This document shows, in pieces, positions 31,533-33,295 of a stretch of 33,295 bases of DNA; positions within the stretch are counted from its first letter, which is position 1; each line of letters begins with the position of its first letter. This DNA comes from Sporomusa malonica (GTDB lineage: Bacteria; Bacillota; Negativicutes; Sporomusales; Sporomusaceae), in NCBI RefSeq assembly GCF_900176355.1, contig NZ_FWXI01000033.1, positions 1 through 33,295 on the forward strand, read 5' to 3'. The translations under genes were made by a program, and so were the position numbers. A model generated the notes under the pieces. That model had not been told where the DNA came from. It did not search any database and saw nothing but the letters and a program-made list of their open reading frames with translations.

Positions 31533-31982
31533 GTGAGAACACTTGGAAAGCATTTGACCGTCGATATGTACGGTTGCAGCGTTGATAGCCTTAACAACCT
31601 CGAGTTCATTAAAACTGCGATACTTGCAGCAGTACAGGAAGCCAACCTGACACTACTGAACTTATCCTATCATCAATTTGAGCCCCAGGGAGTGACTGCG
31701 CTAGCCCTGTTAGCAGAAAGCCATATGAGTGTTCATACCCATCCAAAGCTGGGCTATGCAGCTGTTGACGTCTTTACGTGCGGCGACCTCAGCCGTCCGG
31801 AGAAAGCAGTTGCTGTCCTAAAAAGCTTTTTAAAACCGGAAAAAACTAAGACAACCAACATTATGCGCGGCGACTTTGGTTCACAAAAAGATATGAAGCC
31901 CCGCATCAAAGTAAGCATTGCCCCGCTTCGCCGTGTCCGCAACACAAGTGCGAAAGTATGGCGCTTCCTCCGCAATAAATAG
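31533..31982 (+). CDS. speH: S-adenosylmethionine decarboxylase proenzyme
   Basis: Makes decarboxylated SAM, the aminopropyl donor for spermidine. It is the short prokaryotic class that self-cleaves to a pyruvoyl enzyme: AESHMSVHTHP places cleavage between E62 and S63, with H68 and C83 at the positions known from the Thermotoga enzyme. At 149 residues it is about 20 longer than usual, owing to a basic C-terminal tail (KVWRFLRNK). GTG start after AAGGGG. No speE is nearby. Confidence 0.94.
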   Translation: MRTLGKHLTVDMYGCSVDSLNNLEFIKTAILAAVQEANLTLLNLSYHQFEPQGVTALALLAESHMSVHTHPKLGYAAVDVFTCGDLSRPEKAVAVLKSFLKPEKTKTTNIMRGDFGSQKDMKPRIKVSIAPLRRVRNTSAKVWRFLRNK

Positions 31983-31994
31983 AAAGAGTATAGC

Positions 31995-32035
31995 AATGTA
32001 CAGCTAGCTGTGAAAAGGCCGGCTGTACATTTTTT
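31995..32035 (+). terminator. Terminator after speH
   Basis: AATGTACAGC and GCTGTACATT form a 10-bp stem around a 17-base loop, followed by a T-run. Confidence 0.87.
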
Positions 32036-32066
32036 ATTCAATAATAGATAAATTTTGGATATACTA

Positions 32067-32095
32067 TTGACAAAGTCCGGAAAATAGATAATAAT
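32067..32095 (+). promoter_or_regulatory. Promoter of rubrerythrin
   Basis: Perfect TTGACA (32067-32072), 17 bp, AATAAT (32090-32095). ATAGATAA occurs three times around it (32044, 32084, 32101), once overlapping the -10 box, which suggests an operator. Confidence 0.65.
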
Positions 32096-32140
32096 ATTCC
32101 ATAGATAATTAATACTGAAATCACTTAGGGGGAATGTAAT

Positions 32141-32635
32141 ATGAGTAACACTGATAAAAATTTAGCCGCCGCTTTTGCCGGTGAATCACAAGCTAATCGT
32201 AAGTATTTGGCTTTCGCCAAGCAAGCTGACACTGAAGGTCATGCTCAGGCAGCCAAACTATTCCGCGCTGCGGCTGAAGCTGAAACCATTCATGCACATA
32301 CTCACTTGAAAACATTGGGCGGAATTAAATCCACTGCTGAAAACCTTAAGGCAGCCGTAGAAGGCGAGACTTATGAGTTTGAGTCCATGTATCCTGGCTT
32401 TATCAAAGAAGCACAAGAAGAAAACAACACCGCTGCTGTTCGCACATTTACCCTTGCAAATGAGGCTGAAAAAGTCCATGCTGAGCTCTATAAAAAAGCA
32501 CTTGCTAACCTTAGCAATGGCGAGTCATATGACTACTACCTCTGCGCAGTCTGTGGTCATATTGCCGAAAAAGAAGCACCTGAGAAGTGCCCTATTTGTG
32601 GTGCAAAATCTCAGGCGTATAAAAACATCGGCTAA
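32141..32635 (+). CDS. rbr: Rubrerythrin
   Basis: A non-haem diiron peroxidase that removes H2O2 in anaerobes. The N-terminal ferritin-like helices bear the diiron ligands in GESQANRKY, EAETIHAHTH, EFESMYP and NEAEKVHAELY. A C-terminal rubredoxin-type Fe(SCys)4 site is made of C135, C138, C150 and C153 (CAVC and CPIC). Length 164 is short but complete. ATG after AGGGGGA. It is convergent with the rRNA operon. Confidence 0.96.
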   Translation: MSNTDKNLAAAFAGESQANRKYLAFAKQADTEGHAQAAKLFRAAAEAETIHAHTHLKTLGGIKSTAENLKAAVEGETYEFESMYPGFIKEAQEENNTAAVRTFTLANEAEKVHAELYKKALANLSNGESYDYYLCAVCGHIAEKEAPEKCPICGAKSQAYKNIG

Positions 32636-32654
32636 AAAAATATCTATAGCTTCA

Positions 32655-32686
32655 AAAAAACCTGACCTTAGTGGTCAGGTTTTTTT
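32655..32686 (+). terminator. Terminator after rubrerythrin
   Basis: A perfect 13-bp stem AAAAAACCTGACC with GGTCAGGTTTTTT. Confidence 0.93.
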
Positions 32687-32745
32687 CGCGTGTCCAGATC
32701 TCTAGCAGTCTGAACGGAATAAACTTTTTCGCTATATATAGCAAG

Positions 32746-32771
32746 AAGCACTCACTAAAAAGTGAGTGCTT
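32746..32771 (-). terminator. Terminator of the rRNA operon
   Basis: AAGCACTCACT and AGTGAGTGCTT form an 11-bp stem just after 5S rRNA. The T-run beyond it is interrupted (TTCTT). A 12-bp palindrome GCTATATATAGC at 32731-32742 follows. The stem core resembles that of the clpC terminator. Confidence 0.8.
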
Positions 32772-32776
32772 TTGTA

Positions 32777-32892
32777 ACCAGCAACTTCCTAATCTCCCAG
32801 GCCGTTTCCAGCCAAGTACCTTCGGCGTTTATGGGCTTAACTACTGTGTTCGGTATGGGAACAGGTGGACCCCCACAGCTATCGTCACTGGA
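32777..32892 (-). rRNA. rrf: 5S ribosomal RNA
   Basis: About 116 nt. Terminal helix I is formed by CCAGTGAC and GTTGCTGG. The conserved loop segments CCCATACCGAACACAG and TTAAGCCC are present. End positions are good to a base or two. Confidence 0.95.
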
Positions 32893-32975
32893 TATGTCAG
32901 GTGAACATCCCTATTGGGTACATTCCCTGAAAACTTCACAGAAGAAAAGCATTGCGCAATATTATGATTTGTTAT

Positions 32976-32996
32976 GTTCGCACCTACGGTGCGAAC
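32976..32996. repeat. Hairpin in the 23S-5S spacer
   Basis: GTTCGCACC, a 3-base loop and GGTGCGAAC pair perfectly. It lies six bases after the 23S 3' end and may serve in rRNA processing. Confidence 0.6.
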
Positions 32997-33002
32997 GAAC
33001 TT

Positions 33003-33295
33003 GTTAAGTCAAGTCCTCGGCCTATTAGTACCAGTCAGCTGCGTGGATTGCGCCACTTACACATCTGGCCTATCTACCTTGTCATCTACAAGGGGCCTTA
33101 CTTCTTTCGAATGACAGACCTCATCTTAAGGCTGGTTTCACGCTTAGATGCTTTCAGCGTTTATCCTTTCCGGACGTAGCTACCCAGCTCTACCCCTGGC
33201 GAGATAACTGGTACACCATTGGTCCGTCCACTCCGGTCCTCTCGTACTAGGAGCAGTTCCCTTCAAGTCTCTTACGCCCGCGATGGATAGGGACC
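33003..33295 (-). rRNA. rrl: 23S ribosomal RNA, 3' part
   Basis: The last ~293 nt of 23S rRNA. The conserved 3' end TACTAATAGGCCGAGGACTT is visible, and further in, the sarcin-ricin region AGTACGAGAGGACC with the usual flank. The rest continues beyond the right edge. Confidence 0.96.

Overview
This window reads as the chromosome of a low-to-mid GC, anaerobic, spore-forming Firmicute, plausibly one of the Negativicutes (Sporomusaceae-like); the family-level guess is an inference from protein resemblance and gene content. Supporting signs are the class III heat-shock operon ctsR-mcsA-mcsB-clpC followed by radA-disA-yacL-ispDF-gltX-cysE-cysS-mrnC-rlmB-yacP-sigH (the order known from Bacillus), a SpoIIP-type sporulation hydrolase, and oxygen-defence genes typical of anaerobes (rubrerythrin, A-type flavodiiron protein).

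Layout. Almost everything reads on the minus strand. At the left edge is the 5' end of tuf, preceded (in transcription order) by tRNA-Thr(TGT), tRNA-Tyr(GTA), initiator tRNA-fMet, a spacer holding a structured repeat, tRNA-Thr(GGT) and tRNA-Met(CAT). Next come uppP, a NUDIX hydrolase, a DUF421 membrane protein and pfkA, which sit between tuf and sigH; in Bacillus, rpmG-secE-nusG lie there. From 4.5 to 27 kb the Bacillus-type supercluster runs without loss of its core genes. Added to it are a VanW-family protein, an HD-GYP protein with an altered HD dyad, thyX, a small secreted protein, and a plus-strand island between yacL and disA (a Cys-rich MazG-like protein, a SpoIIP-like protein and a small membrane protein). 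From 27 to 31 kb are rlmI, a zinc-PLC-like membrane protein, fprA and fabK. Plus-strand speH and rubrerythrin follow, and the window ends in the 5S and 23S genes of a minus-strand rRNA operon.

Regulation visible in the DNA includes a cysteine T-box leader with its own strong promoter before cysE-cysS, a CtsR operator over the ctsR start site, sigma-A promoters for the tRNA cluster, sigH, gltX, yacL and several others, and a set of clear intrinsic terminators.

The least explained structure is two dispersed repeat families. Family A (484-611 and 19809-19928) folds into a long hairpin in which both the apical stem and the outer arms differ between copies but stay complementary. Family B (16128-16227 and 18153-18234) has a conserved hairpin plus conserved tail, and each copy begins directly behind an intrinsic terminator and in front of the next co-directional gene. 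The SpoIIP-like protein and the small protein encoded after it also appear to share an N-terminal beta-rich domain.
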